DNA of 38,569 nt, from contig NZ_JABXKL010000068.1 of assembly GCF_017114995.1 (NCBI RefSeq), positions 1 through 38,569 on the forward strand, read 5' to 3'. The translations under genes and the position numbers were made by a program. The notes under the pieces are model-generated. The model saw nothing but the letters and a program-made list of their open reading frames with translations, was not told where the DNA came from and did no database searches. Origin of the DNA: Nostoc sp. NMS9. Lineage in GTDB: Bacteria > Cyanobacteriota > Cyanobacteriia > Cyanobacteriales > Nostocaceae. Position 1 is the stretch's first letter; every line of letters begins with the position of its first letter. Positions 26,687 to 34,318 of the stretch are shown here, in pieces.

Positions 26687-27397
26687 TTACTCTGGTAATT
26701 CACCAAATCTTTCCCGATAGCGAGCAAGCATGGACTCCATTTGGGCAAGTTGCTGCTCGGCTTGTTGACGCTGTTGCTGTTCTTGGTGTGCTACTTCTTC
26801 TGGCGTGGGTGTCAGTTGTCCATCGGGAGTGAAAAAGCGCAACTTCGATTGATAAACTCCCAAATATAACTGCAATTGCTGACTCCATAACCAACGTGCT
26901 TCATTTGCTTGCAGTTCTTGATAACGACCATCTAACAAATGAAATCCTTTAAATTCTAAACTTACCGGGTCAAACCAAAAATAATCAGGAGTCCGCCAAA
27001 TATCTTGATAGATTTCCTTTTTCAACCCTCTATCAGTAGCAGCTGTTTTGTCAGAAAGAATTTCTACAATCACATTTGGGTATTTGCCATCTTCTTCCCA
27101 AACTACCCAGCTTTTGCGTATTTTGCGTTGGGTATTTAAAACTACAAAGAAGTCGGGGCCTCGAAATTGCTCAGACTTGCGTTGACGCGGACTGTAATAA
27201 ATCGTCATGTTACCGCAAGCGTAGAAATCTTGACGTTCCTGCCACAACCATTCCAAACACTGAATCAACAGCAGTATTTGCCGCAAGTGAAGTTCTGTTT
27301 CCAAAGGTGGTTCATCACTGTATAAATCACCAGGAGGAAATATAACATCTTCTGGTGTGTCTTCTAAAATTATTCCTAAATCTTGAGCAGAAGACAT
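26687..27397 (-). CDS. Uma2 family (DUF820) putative endonuclease 1
   Basis: A 236-residue member of the PD-(D/E)XK-related Uma2 family, greatly expanded in cyanobacteria. Key sites: GPDFFVVL with the catalytic Asp, PNVIVEILSDKT with Glu and a nearby Lys, then GLKKEIYQDIWRTPDYFWFDP. A Gln-rich coiled tail (about 205-230; HQEQQQRQQAEQQLAQMES) ends in RYRERFGELPE. Function in cyanobacteria is unproven; association with mobile or defence DNA is common. ATG 27397. A second Uma2 protein with the same GELPE tail lies at 30546. Confidence 0.85.
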   Translation of the reverse strand: MSSAQDLGIILEDTPEDVIFPPGDLYSDEPPLETELHLRQILLLIQCLEWLWQERQDFYACGNMTIYYSPRQRKSEQFRGPDFFVVLNTQRKIRKSWVVWEEDGKYPNVIVEILSDKTAATDRGLKKEIYQDIWRTPDYFWFDPVSLEFKGFHLLDGRYQELQANEARWLWSQQLQLYLGVYQSKLRFFTPDGQLTPTPEEVAHQEQQQRQQAEQQLAQMESMLARYRERFGELPE

Positions 27398-27455
27398 AAT
27401 AATTTCTCTTTTGACAAGATAAATCTAATTTAACCCAATTCATTCACCTTCAAAA

Positions 27456-27486
27456 GCGATGGCTTCTCTTTCAGAGACGCCATCGC
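27456..27486. repeat. Hairpin GCGATGGC...GCCATCGC
   Basis: A perfect 8-bp stem with a 15-nt loop (TTCTCTTTCAGAGAC), upstream of the Uma2 gene. It matches a Nostoc interspersed repeat style. Confidence 0.5.
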
Positions 27487-27633
27487 CCCAGCTTTTCATC
27501 CCAGCTTTCTAGAATTATAAGTCTCGCTCACACAAAACACCTGCTGGCACAAAATAATTTCTACTTAAGTCGATAGCGATCGCCACTAAACAAATTGTAT
27601 AATTTGATTCAAAAATATGCTTGAGGATGTGAG

Positions 27634-27984
27634 ATGAGGGATCGCATATTTGGGTCTAAGAAAGCAGATACATCTACTTTTTCCAATCCGTCGCTGGTCT
27701 CAGCAACAACTCCAATGGCAAATCGAGTGCGCGGCTTTGACATCGCAAATAAAGCTCCAATCCAAGCATCCTCTGAGGTATCAACTGACCTGCAAGCCGC
27801 ACAGTCTGCTGGCGAACAATCCTGGGAATCACAAGCTATCAAAAAAAAGCCTGTTCACAACAACCGCTTCTCAATGGACTGCACCAAGTCCCTGAGTCAA
27901 CTTTTAATTATTTACTTTGATTTGTTTACAGAGCCATCTACTAAATCAAAGATTTTTACATCGTTGCCAATCTACGACTGGTGA
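27634..27984 (+). pseudogene. Possible N-terminal remnant of an eCIS-associated DUF4157 protein
   Basis: ATG 27634 follows a GAGGATGTGAG site and opens MRDRIFGSKKADTSTFSNPS, then TPMANRVRGFDI and later ESQAIKKKPVHN. Cyanobacterial DUF4157 proteins near eCIS genes commonly begin with a basic MxxRxFxxKK, a Ser/Thr/Pro stretch, LANPxRGFG, and (E)AQAIKEKPLTHDIS before the HExxH-type metallopeptidase region. The first 75 or so residues fit that pattern; the rest (from about 78) is unrelated low-quality sequence and the DUF4157 domain itself is absent. This is inference from remembered family sequences. It could also be a genuine short orphan protein. It overlaps the 3' end of the STAND gene on the other strand. 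Confidence 0.45.
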
Positions 27985-30367
27985 CACAGATTTGAGTAGC
28001 ACACTTTAAAACTTTTTCAACTTGTTTCGGTGCTTTGATTTCAGTAAATAGCTGAATTGCTCGATCAAAATTTATTTGACTTTCATTAGGCTTTGACATC
28101 TTTTGATTAGTTATACCCAATTGAAAATAAGCTTCAGCTAGATCGCATTTAGCACCTATTTTATCCAAAAGTTCGATTGCTTCTGTATGATTAGCGAGAG
28201 CTAATGCAAAATCTGTTTGTTGTCGATGGATTTCTGCTAAACCATTGAGTGTTTTTGCTTTTACCTGCATATAATGACTTTCTTCAGCAAAAGTCAAAGC
28301 TTGATGGAATATCTGATTTGCCTGAGAAAATTTACCTAAGTTGACGTAGGTTTGACCCAAAATTTGCATAAAATAGACAAATCTTCCAGTCTGTTCTACC
28401 AGTTTTTCGTTCGTAATATTTTGATACGCTACATCTGCTAATTGATATGATGCATCACGCAAACCTAAATAAGAATATACTAAAGCTAAACAGACTGAAG
28501 CTTTCTCTGCCCAGCGATGATGCTCGGTATTTTGAGCTAAGTAAATTACTTGTTGAAATAACTTTGCGGCTGCCTCTAGTTCCCACAAATCTATCTTGTA
28601 AAGACCAATACTTAATAAAGAATCTACCTCTAACATTCTCAAATAGTAAACTGTATGTTTATTTTCTGACTGAGGTACAAGTGATTTGAGTGCTTGCGTT
28701 GCTAAAGTAATAGTCTTTTCTTGACAAGCGATCGCCTGACTAATCTTACCTGTTATCCAATATAAATCACCCAATATATTGTAAAGTTCGCTGAGATTTT
28801 GGTCATTTTCCAGATTGTGAACAACTCGATCAATTGCCGCAAGTATCGGTTGAATTAAACCCATACGATACAACGTACTACCAAGAGGTAAAAACTGCTG
28901 CCATTGATTATTTCGGCTTTTTAAAATGACCTTACCCGCTAATTCAAATTCATGAATTTCTATGTAGTGATAATATGCTTCCAGAGCTTGCAAAGCATCC
29001 TTAAAGGTTTCAATTTGTTTAACACTAGTTGTCCAAAATTCGGCAGCTTTGTGGTTGGCAATTTCCCATTCATCGCTGGGGCGTAAACGTGCGATCGCTT
29101 CTTTCCGAATCACTGGATGCAGCCAGTATTTACCTTTTTCACACTCCACCAAAGACCGATTTCTCAAAGAAGTGATGATTTGGCGATGTTGATCGGGTGG
29201 GACATCCCAAAGTAAACAAAACAACCCTTGTGATGAGATGGTGGGTATATCTTGGTAACGATAACATCCCAAACGGCAAAGTAAACGATATGCTTGGGGA
29301 TCAAGGGCTTGCAGGCGATTAATTTGACTAACTGCTAAATTTTTTAAGTCGGTTGCTGCTAACGGATCGGCATGATTTTCTTGCCAATAAAAAGCCATGT
29401 CACCATCAAAATCCTCCTGAATCGAACCGCAGAGAATTCCCATTGCTTTAGCATTACCGCCATAAGTGCGATGCATGATTTGCAAAGTTGACGAGTCGAT
29501 AGTTAACCCACGGTTGCTAAAAAACTTTTGCCATGCACTTTGATCCAAACCAGGAAGCCGATAGTGATTCACATTCAGCCCAGGTTCACAAAGGCGATCG
29601 CGACTAGTAATTAGAGTAACAGACTGCACCCTAGCATCAGCTAAAATCCGCAATAGTTCTACATAGTTGCGGTGAGAAGCAATCAATCCACCTTGTTGAT
29701 CTAATGCAGGTTCGAGATTGTCAATTAACACCCCAATCCGCCGATTGTGAAGTTCGCGCTTGAGTCGTCCCAAAGTTACGCCAAATTCTACCCCAGGTTC
29801 TTGATCAAAATCTTGTTTGAGCCATTCCTCTACTACTCGTTCGGCGGGGGTGATATTTTGCGTTTCCTTCGCCATCAGCAGTTCTAAAACCAAGTCAAAC
29901 CCCTGAGTTTGGAGATATTGCTGCGCTAGAGTGGTTTTACCTAAACCGCCTTCACCTTGGATAACAATCACTTTCGAGCCTTGATTTACCAAAGTATTCA
30001 GGTGAGCGATCGCTTCTGTTCGTCCAATAAAATTGGTATCCTCTAATTTTGGGGTGGGGTGTGGCGATCGCGAATAATCAATCAAACTGGATGATATAGC
30101 AGTAGTTTTTCTCAGAACCCGTTCCAAAGTAGCGCGACAATTACTTTTAGTAATCTTTTGGCGCAATACTTTAGAAAGCAGCTTCCATAACTGAGAACCA
30201 GCATCCTTGGCGTGTCCTTCGGTACAACCGTAAGAATGAGCGATATCCAAGTATTTTCTACCCAACCAAACTTGCACAAGAATCACTTTTTGCAAATCGC
30301 TCAACCGTTCCCCAGTCTGCGGGGGAATTATGGCGTCTAACCATGCTAATGCTGCTTCAGCGTCCAT
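27956..30367 (-). CDS. STAND NTPase: HTH - NB-ARC - TPR
   Basis: An 803-residue protein. Residues 1-85 form a helical, sigma-region-4-like HTH (LSDLQKVILVQVWLGRKYLD) like the vWA-MoxR-associated-protein N-terminal HTH. The NB-ARC ATPase follows: NFIGRTEAI, Walker A GEGGLGKTT (138-146), Walker B GVLIDNLE (212-219), sensor LITSRD (252-257), then a winged-helix part with the conserved LHPVIRKEA. The C-terminal half is TPR-like helical repeats (for example LYNILGDLYWITGKISQAIA and LGQTYVNLGKFSQANQIFHQ). STAND proteins sense a ligand through the repeats and oligomerise; many act in antiphage defence or signalling. No effector domain such as a nuclease, TIR or protease is fused, so the output may be DNA binding or recruitment of a partner. 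ATG 30367. Confidence 0.88.
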   Translation of the reverse strand: MDAEAALAWLDAIIPPQTGERLSDLQKVILVQVWLGRKYLDIAHSYGCTEGHAKDAGSQLWKLLSKVLRQKITKSNCRATLERVLRKTTAISSSLIDYSRSPHPTPKLEDTNFIGRTEAIAHLNTLVNQGSKVIVIQGEGGLGKTTLAQQYLQTQGFDLVLELLMAKETQNITPAERVVEEWLKQDFDQEPGVEFGVTLGRLKRELHNRRIGVLIDNLEPALDQQGGLIASHRNYVELLRILADARVQSVTLITSRDRLCEPGLNVNHYRLPGLDQSAWQKFFSNRGLTIDSSTLQIMHRTYGGNAKAMGILCGSIQEDFDGDMAFYWQENHADPLAATDLKNLAVSQINRLQALDPQAYRLLCRLGCYRYQDIPTISSQGLFCLLWDVPPDQHRQIITSLRNRSLVECEKGKYWLHPVIRKEAIARLRPSDEWEIANHKAAEFWTTSVKQIETFKDALQALEAYYHYIEIHEFELAGKVILKSRNNQWQQFLPLGSTLYRMGLIQPILAAIDRVVHNLENDQNLSELYNILGDLYWITGKISQAIACQEKTITLATQALKSLVPQSENKHTVYYLRMLEVDSLLSIGLYKIDLWELEAAAKLFQQVIYLAQNTEHHRWAEKASVCLALVYSYLGLRDASYQLADVAYQNITNEKLVEQTGRFVYFMQILGQTYVNLGKFSQANQIFHQALTFAEESHYMQVKAKTLNGLAEIHRQQTDFALALANHTEAIELLDKIGAKCDLAEAYFQLGITNQKMSKPNESQINFDRAIQLFTEIKAPKQVEKVLKCATQICVTSRRLATM

Positions 30368-30545
30368 TGTGTAACGACAAGGGTAGTTCAGATTTTAGGG
30401 ATAACTATAAATCACTTTACAGTTATGCTGCTGGAGTTTTCGGATAAGATTTTGTAAATCCGACTTTTTTCCCGACTTTTCCGAATAAAGCTTTCTCATC
30501 TAATAAAATAAAGGTCATTAGGTCACGCTACCACCATCATTACTT
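30368..30545. promoter_or_regulatory. Divergent promoter region with CCGACTTT direct repeats
   Basis: Between the divergent STAND and Uma2 genes. At 30460-30482 the sequence CCGACTTTTTTCCCGACTTT recurs as a tandem pair and is related to the larger repeats at 32333 and 33224. It could be a shared operator. Confidence 0.4.
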
Positions 30546-31229
30546 ATGGTGAAATCAGACCCCCGTCAATCTCTGCCTACCAGTGCTGAACTTCCTTGTT
30601 CAGACGATACACCTGTGGATAACGAAGACCAGAACTTTATTCCTAATCTGCTTCTCTTCTTGCTGCAATATATTTGGGCAAACCGCAATGACTGGTTTTT
30701 CAGCGTGGATATGGGCGTTTACCATACCACAGGGGTTAGTCCACTTGTGCCGATTGTACCAGACGGATTTTTGAGCTTAGGTGTAGAACGCCGCAAGGAA
30801 GGTAAATCTCGTAAAAGCTATGTTGTTTGGGAAGAAAACAACATTGTGCCTATCTTGGCTTTAGAAATTGTCTCTTTAACTCCGGGTGGAGAATACGATA
30901 AAAAACTAGACACCTATGCCAAGTTAGGTGTACTGTACTACATTATTTACAATCCAGAGTATTGGCAAAGAGACCGTCACCAACCTTTTGAAGTTTATCG
31001 CTTAGTAGATGGTAGTTATCAATTGCAAATTGGTGAACCCTTTTGGATGCCAGAAATCGGTTTGGGAATCGGGCGATCGCAATACATCTCTGGTAATATA
31101 CAGCGTCAGGTTTTGTATTGGTATGACCAACAAGGAAAGCGCTATCAAACGTCAGAAGAACAGCTTGAATTAGCGCAAAAACAACTTGAGCGTTATCGTC
31201 AACAATTTGGAGAATTGCCAGAAGGGTAA
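30546..31229 (+). CDS. Uma2 family (DUF820) putative endonuclease 2
   Basis: A 227-residue Uma2 protein: VPDGFLSLG (catalytic Asp), ILALEIVSLTPGGEYDKKLDTY with Glu and Lys, YAKLGVLYYIIYNPEYW, and FEVYRLVDGSYQLQ. It ends with a coiled QLELAQKQLERYRQQFGELPEG tail very like that of the Uma2 protein at 26687, although the bodies differ. ATG 30546. It is divergent from the STAND gene and convergent with the AbiJ-like gene, leaving only about 10 bp between stops. Confidence 0.85.
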   Translation: MVKSDPRQSLPTSAELPCSDDTPVDNEDQNFIPNLLLFLLQYIWANRNDWFFSVDMGVYHTTGVSPLVPIVPDGFLSLGVERRKEGKSRKSYVVWEENNIVPILALEIVSLTPGGEYDKKLDTYAKLGVLYYIIYNPEYWQRDRHQPFEVYRLVDGSYQLQIGEPFWMPEIGLGIGRSQYISGNIQRQVLYWYDQQGKRYQTSEEQLELAQKQLERYRQQFGELPEG

Positions 31230-31238
31230 GCATTAATA

Positions 31239-32165
31239 TTAAAGTAAGGACTTCTCCGCTTCTAGCAAAAATAGAATTGTACTTGCCGTCATGTGAAGCT
31301 GGTAAGCAGCAAAGTATTGTGGGACAGTAAGCGGCTGAGAACCTTGACCATGACCTGCATTTTTATTTCTCATAGTAGGAACTCCACTTTCAAGATTTGA
31401 TTTGAGTGAGGTAAATTGAGTCTGCAAGTAAGAAGGAATCAGATTGTTCTGGAAGCAAACATTAATAAGACTTTTTGCCGTATCTCCAGGTTGATAAATC
31501 CAGCCTTGAATATCACAAATAGTTTTCATAGTACTCTCAAAAGCTTTGAGGCATTCGTTAAGACATTCTTTAAAGCGCCCATGTCTGTAATGTTCGTGTG
31601 CTTTCAAAAATTCCTCATTTGCTCCCTCAAATCTGCTATCACTTAATAACTGCAAAACTGGCTTAACTGCGTCAGCATGAATAATCTGAGAATCAACTCT
31701 GATAATTTCACCTGATTCATACTGATAGCCTACTCCATGTTCTCTAAACCTAATGTTCAATTCTTCAATAGCATTGTCAGGCGTAATTTCTGGCTCAGTG
31801 AACTCAATGATGTCCGGTTCTCTGTAAAATCTATCAATCAGTCTAAAACTTAGTTCTACGACATCAATAACCTGATTTATATCTTCATTTTGCAAAATAG
31901 AATTTCTGACATCATCAATGTGATCTATTAGGCTTAAATTAATCTTATGTACCAGTGACAATTTTCCATATTCACGGCATAGGATATCATGAATCAACTT
32001 ATACATATCTAAAGTTTCTTGATTTTCCTGCTTTCCTAGAGCATCACTCATAATGTAAACAATCTGTACACGAAGCGGAGTAGGGATATCTTCATACTGA
32101 TAAACATCAGGGACTTCTCCCATAAGTATTTTTTGACGTTTTGAGTATATATCGTAGACTTTCAT
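31239..32165 (-). CDS. STM4504/CBY_0614 family protein (AbiJ-type N-terminus, abortive-infection C-terminus)
   Basis: A 308-residue protein from ATG 32165 (MKVYDIYSKRQK, with GEVPDVYQYEDIPTPLRVQI), the hallmark of STM4504/CBY_0614 proteins and their AbiJ N-terminal domain 4. The C-terminal part (KECLNECLKAFESTMKTIC ... LESGVPTMRNKNAGHGQG ... AAYQLHMTASTILFLLE) matches the abortive-infection C-terminal domain, a HEPN-like fold with the conserved RNxxxHG-type motif (RNKNAGHGQG) often responsible for RNase activity. It probably acts in antiphage abortive infection. The frame extends seven codons upstream to a TTG at 32186, less likely as start. It is a single-gene unit convergent with a Uma2 gene. 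Confidence 0.85.
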   Translation of the reverse strand: MKVYDIYSKRQKILMGEVPDVYQYEDIPTPLRVQIVYIMSDALGKQENQETLDMYKLIHDILCREYGKLSLVHKINLSLIDHIDDVRNSILQNEDINQVIDVVELSFRLIDRFYREPDIIEFTEPEITPDNAIEELNIRFREHGVGYQYESGEIIRVDSQIIHADAVKPVLQLLSDSRFEGANEEFLKAHEHYRHGRFKECLNECLKAFESTMKTICDIQGWIYQPGDTAKSLINVCFQNNLIPSYLQTQFTSLKSNLESGVPTMRNKNAGHGQGSQPLTVPQYFAAYQLHMTASTILFLLEAEKSLL

Positions 32166-32332
32166 ACTTGAGAAACCTATACACAATACATATATACTAC
32201 AAGACTGCTAACTATGTTGTCTGTAGCAGTTTTATACTGATATAGATACCTGCAAACATTATTTACATAGAGAGTTTAAGCGTAGAATAGCGTACTGGAT
32301 CAATTTTTGGTAATAATAAATACATTGAAAAA

Positions 32333-32423
32333 CTGACTTTTTCCCGACTATTCCAACTCGATCACATAAAACTGCCGACTTTAGCCGACTGACAAAACAA
32401 AGTGCGATCGCTTAGGCTATTGG
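32333..32423. repeat. CCGACTTT-rich direct repeat, copy A
   Basis: A 91-bp block including ATCACATAAAACTGCCGACT and GTGCGATCGCTTAGGCTATT, about 85-90% identical to copy B at 33224-33313. The two copies bracket the toxin-antitoxin pair. Confidence 0.9.
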
Positions 32424-32443
32424 CCAAAGTTTTGTACGGTGTG

Positions 32444-32856
32444 TTATTCCCTCACATCACAAACTAACTTTTTAAATAAAGACAGAGAAATAATAGTTGT
32501 GTTTAACAAAGTTTGCACCTCATTAAAATCAGCATCACCCGTAATAAAAAAATCTGCTCCTGCTGCAATAGCACAAGCTAAAAACTTTGCATCTTTCCTA
32601 TCTCTGGGGAAATCAACTTCCACATCCACATCAATTAGTGTTGTCACTGAATCAATTAAATAAACCCATTTTTGGTATTGTGCCTCAGTTAATTTTAAAC
32701 GAGGACGCTTTAAAACTTCCTTATACTCTGCGATAATCTCTGCCTATACAACCCACTCAAAAGCAGAATTGCAATCACAAATAAAATTACTGCCTCTGGA
32801 TTTTTATCAGCTATAGCAGCAGAGACTACGATATTAGTATCAATAATAACTTTCAT
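32444..32856 (-). pseudogene. PIN-domain toxin (VapC-like, COG1569), decayed
   Basis: ATG 32856 reads MKVIIDTNIVVSAAIADKNP, the PIN first motif with the catalytic Asp. A one-base shift after VILF is then needed to reach CDCNSAFEWVV, a TAG interrupts (EWVV*AEIIAEY), and the frame continues EYKEVLKRPRLKLTEAQYQK to an intact C-terminus (DRKDAKFLACAIAAGADFFI, then TGDADF). Catalytic acidic residues are still recognisable, but two lesions prevent a full-length product. The gene overlaps the antitoxin stop in TAATG, the usual arrangement for coupled TA genes. A 67-residue 3' ORF remains open (32647-32444). Confidence 0.85.
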
Positions 32857-33092
32857 TATCCCCGTTTATAAGCTTCAATTTCTGCTGCTATTTCTTCATC
32901 AGTCAAGGGATTATCTGCGTGTATCGCTTGTATTTCTTTGAATAACTTTTTTAATTCTTCTGCTAAAGTAACCCTTTGATTATCGTCTATCAAAATAATC
33001 ACTTCAACTCTCTGTCCTGCTTTAAATCGTAAATCAGATAATACTAACTGCTTTGGATCTGCAATAGTGATATATGTTTTATAAGCGTTCAT
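32856..33092 (-). CDS. Antitoxin of the PIN toxin pair
   Basis: A 78-residue protein, MNAYKTYITIADPKQLVLSD, then LRFKAGQRVEVIILID. The N-terminal half resembles an AbrB/SpoVT-like swapped-hairpin DNA-binding or beta-strand region, and the acidic helical tail (LKKLFKEIQAIHADNPLTDE) would bind the toxin. Its stop overlaps the toxin's ATG. It is intact although its toxin is broken, as expected when loss of the toxin is tolerated first. It could still bind DNA or cross-neutralise related toxins. Confidence 0.75.
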   Translation of the reverse strand: MNAYKTYITIADPKQLVLSDLRFKAGQRVEVIILIDDNQRVTLAEELKKLFKEIQAIHADNPLTDEEIAAEIEAYKRG

Positions 33093-33118
33093 GATTTATC
33101 CTGTTACTCAACTTTTAT

Positions 33119-33184
33119 CTACCCTTGTTCTAACAATTTCGCCACATTCTCTGCAATTCTCTCTTTTAACTTTGTAAAGTCGTC
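33119..33184 (-). pseudogene. Possible gene tail remnant (22 codons)
   Basis: Between an upstream in-frame TAA and a TAG at 33119-33121 the minus strand reads DDFTKLKERIAENVAKLLEQ and then G. It has the charge pattern of an amphipathic C-terminal helix but no start codon. It may be the surviving end of a lost gene; the family is not identified. Confidence 0.25.
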
Positions 33185-33223
33185 TTAGAAGGGCGAGGTT
33201 TAAAACCCAAATTTTCTATAACC

Positions 33224-33313
33224 AACTTTTTCCCCGACTTTTGCAACCCTATCACATAAAACTGCCGACTTCAGCCGACTGACAAACGATAGTGCGATCG
33301 CTTAGGCTATTGG
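33224..33313. repeat. CCGACTTT-rich direct repeat, copy B
   Basis: The partner of copy A at 32333-32423, located between the antitoxin and the ferritin-like gene (start 33344), where it would overlap both promoters. Confidence 0.9.
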
Positions 33314-33343
33314 GCATAAAGATAAAAACTTAAGTATAAAAAT

Positions 33344-34279
33344 ATGCTTAACACCCTCAGCCCAATCACAGAAGACTTAGCAGGTAAAAGCTATCCTATT
33401 CCTCATTACTTGCAAACACAGCGCCGCATTCGTTCCCTCATAGATAAATATATTGCAGTTGAAAAACTACACGATCGTCTGCAAGATTTACCGTTACAGT
33501 TTGCCAATCCCCAACCGCGTCCCTGGAAACTCATCGACTGGCAAACAATTAACCGTAATCAAATTATCGGCTTAGACACAGAGGTATTTTTATCTATATT
33601 GATCGGTGCGATGGATACAGAAGCTCCCATTCGCGGCTATACCCAAACCAGTCGCCAGTATTTGGAAAAATTGCATCCTCAGATGGCTCGGTTTGTTGGT
33701 GGAACTGTCGGTAAAGATGGCGAATTACTGGAACTTGGTTTGTGGGAAAAGGAAGAACGTCAGCACACACCTGCATTAATCAAAATCTACACCCAATTAA
33801 CGGGCGAGAAAATTACCCCCAAACTTCGTACTGTTAGAAGCTATCTCCCCACAGATGACGCTAAGGAAGACTTATATCGCCACGGCTTACACCGCATTGC
33901 CACAGAATACGGTGCTACCTGTCTTTATATTTGGCTCATGGCTCACACTACTGGCGCACTCCAGGATGTTTTAGAGGAACTAGCACAGGATGAAATCAAC
34001 CACATGACCAAATTCTGGGGGTTTGGAGTCTGGACTTTTCCTGATACTGGGTTGATGCGAATTGGACGCACGCTGATCAAAACGCGATCGCAAAACTATC
34101 AGCGTAATAACCTCATGCGTACTCTTTGCCGCATGATGGGTACCCTCAATTGGAATGCTTGGTCATTAACCAACAAAACAACTCTCCTCTTCACCTTCAC
34201 TTACACAATGCATCGCTTGTGGAGTTGGAACAACACCCTCACACCAGAGTACTTACAAAATTTATTTGAAACTAATTAG
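33344..34279 (+). CDS. Ferritin-like / acyl-ACP desaturase-like di-iron protein
   Basis: A 311-residue helical protein with metal-site motifs spaced as in ferritin-like di-iron enzymes: LDTEVFLSILIGAMDTEAPI, WEKEERQHTPAL (ExxRH) and LAQDEINHMTKF (ExxH). Length and motifs resemble plant-type acyl-ACP desaturases and their bacterial relatives, which use O2 at a di-iron centre, but the substrate is not evident. ATG 33344. The stop is 24 bp before uppS on the same strand, so the two genes are probably co-transcribed, consistent with lipid or isoprenoid metabolism. Confidence 0.65.
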   Translation: MLNTLSPITEDLAGKSYPIPHYLQTQRRIRSLIDKYIAVEKLHDRLQDLPLQFANPQPRPWKLIDWQTINRNQIIGLDTEVFLSILIGAMDTEAPIRGYTQTSRQYLEKLHPQMARFVGGTVGKDGELLELGLWEKEERQHTPALIKIYTQLTGEKITPKLRTVRSYLPTDDAKEDLYRHGLHRIATEYGATCLYIWLMAHTTGALQDVLEELAQDEINHMTKFWGFGVWTFPDTGLMRIGRTLIKTRSQNYQRNNLMRTLCRMMGTLNWNAWSLTNKTTLLFTFTYTMHRLWSWNNTLTPEYLQNLFETN

Positions 34280-34283
34280 TCAA

Positions 34284-34318
34284 AACAAAGGACAAATGAC
34301 AAATGACAAATGACAAAT
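34284..34318. repeat. Heptamer array (GACAAAT)n across the uppS start
   Basis: GACAAATGACAAATGACAAA and flanks form a heptanucleotide array. It offers three in-phase-shifted ATGs; only the last (34303) opens the uppS frame. Confidence 0.8.

Noticed and set aside
27076..27345. 89-residue ORF opposite the Uma2 gene
   Set aside because: Fully antisense to a recognisable Uma2 coding region.
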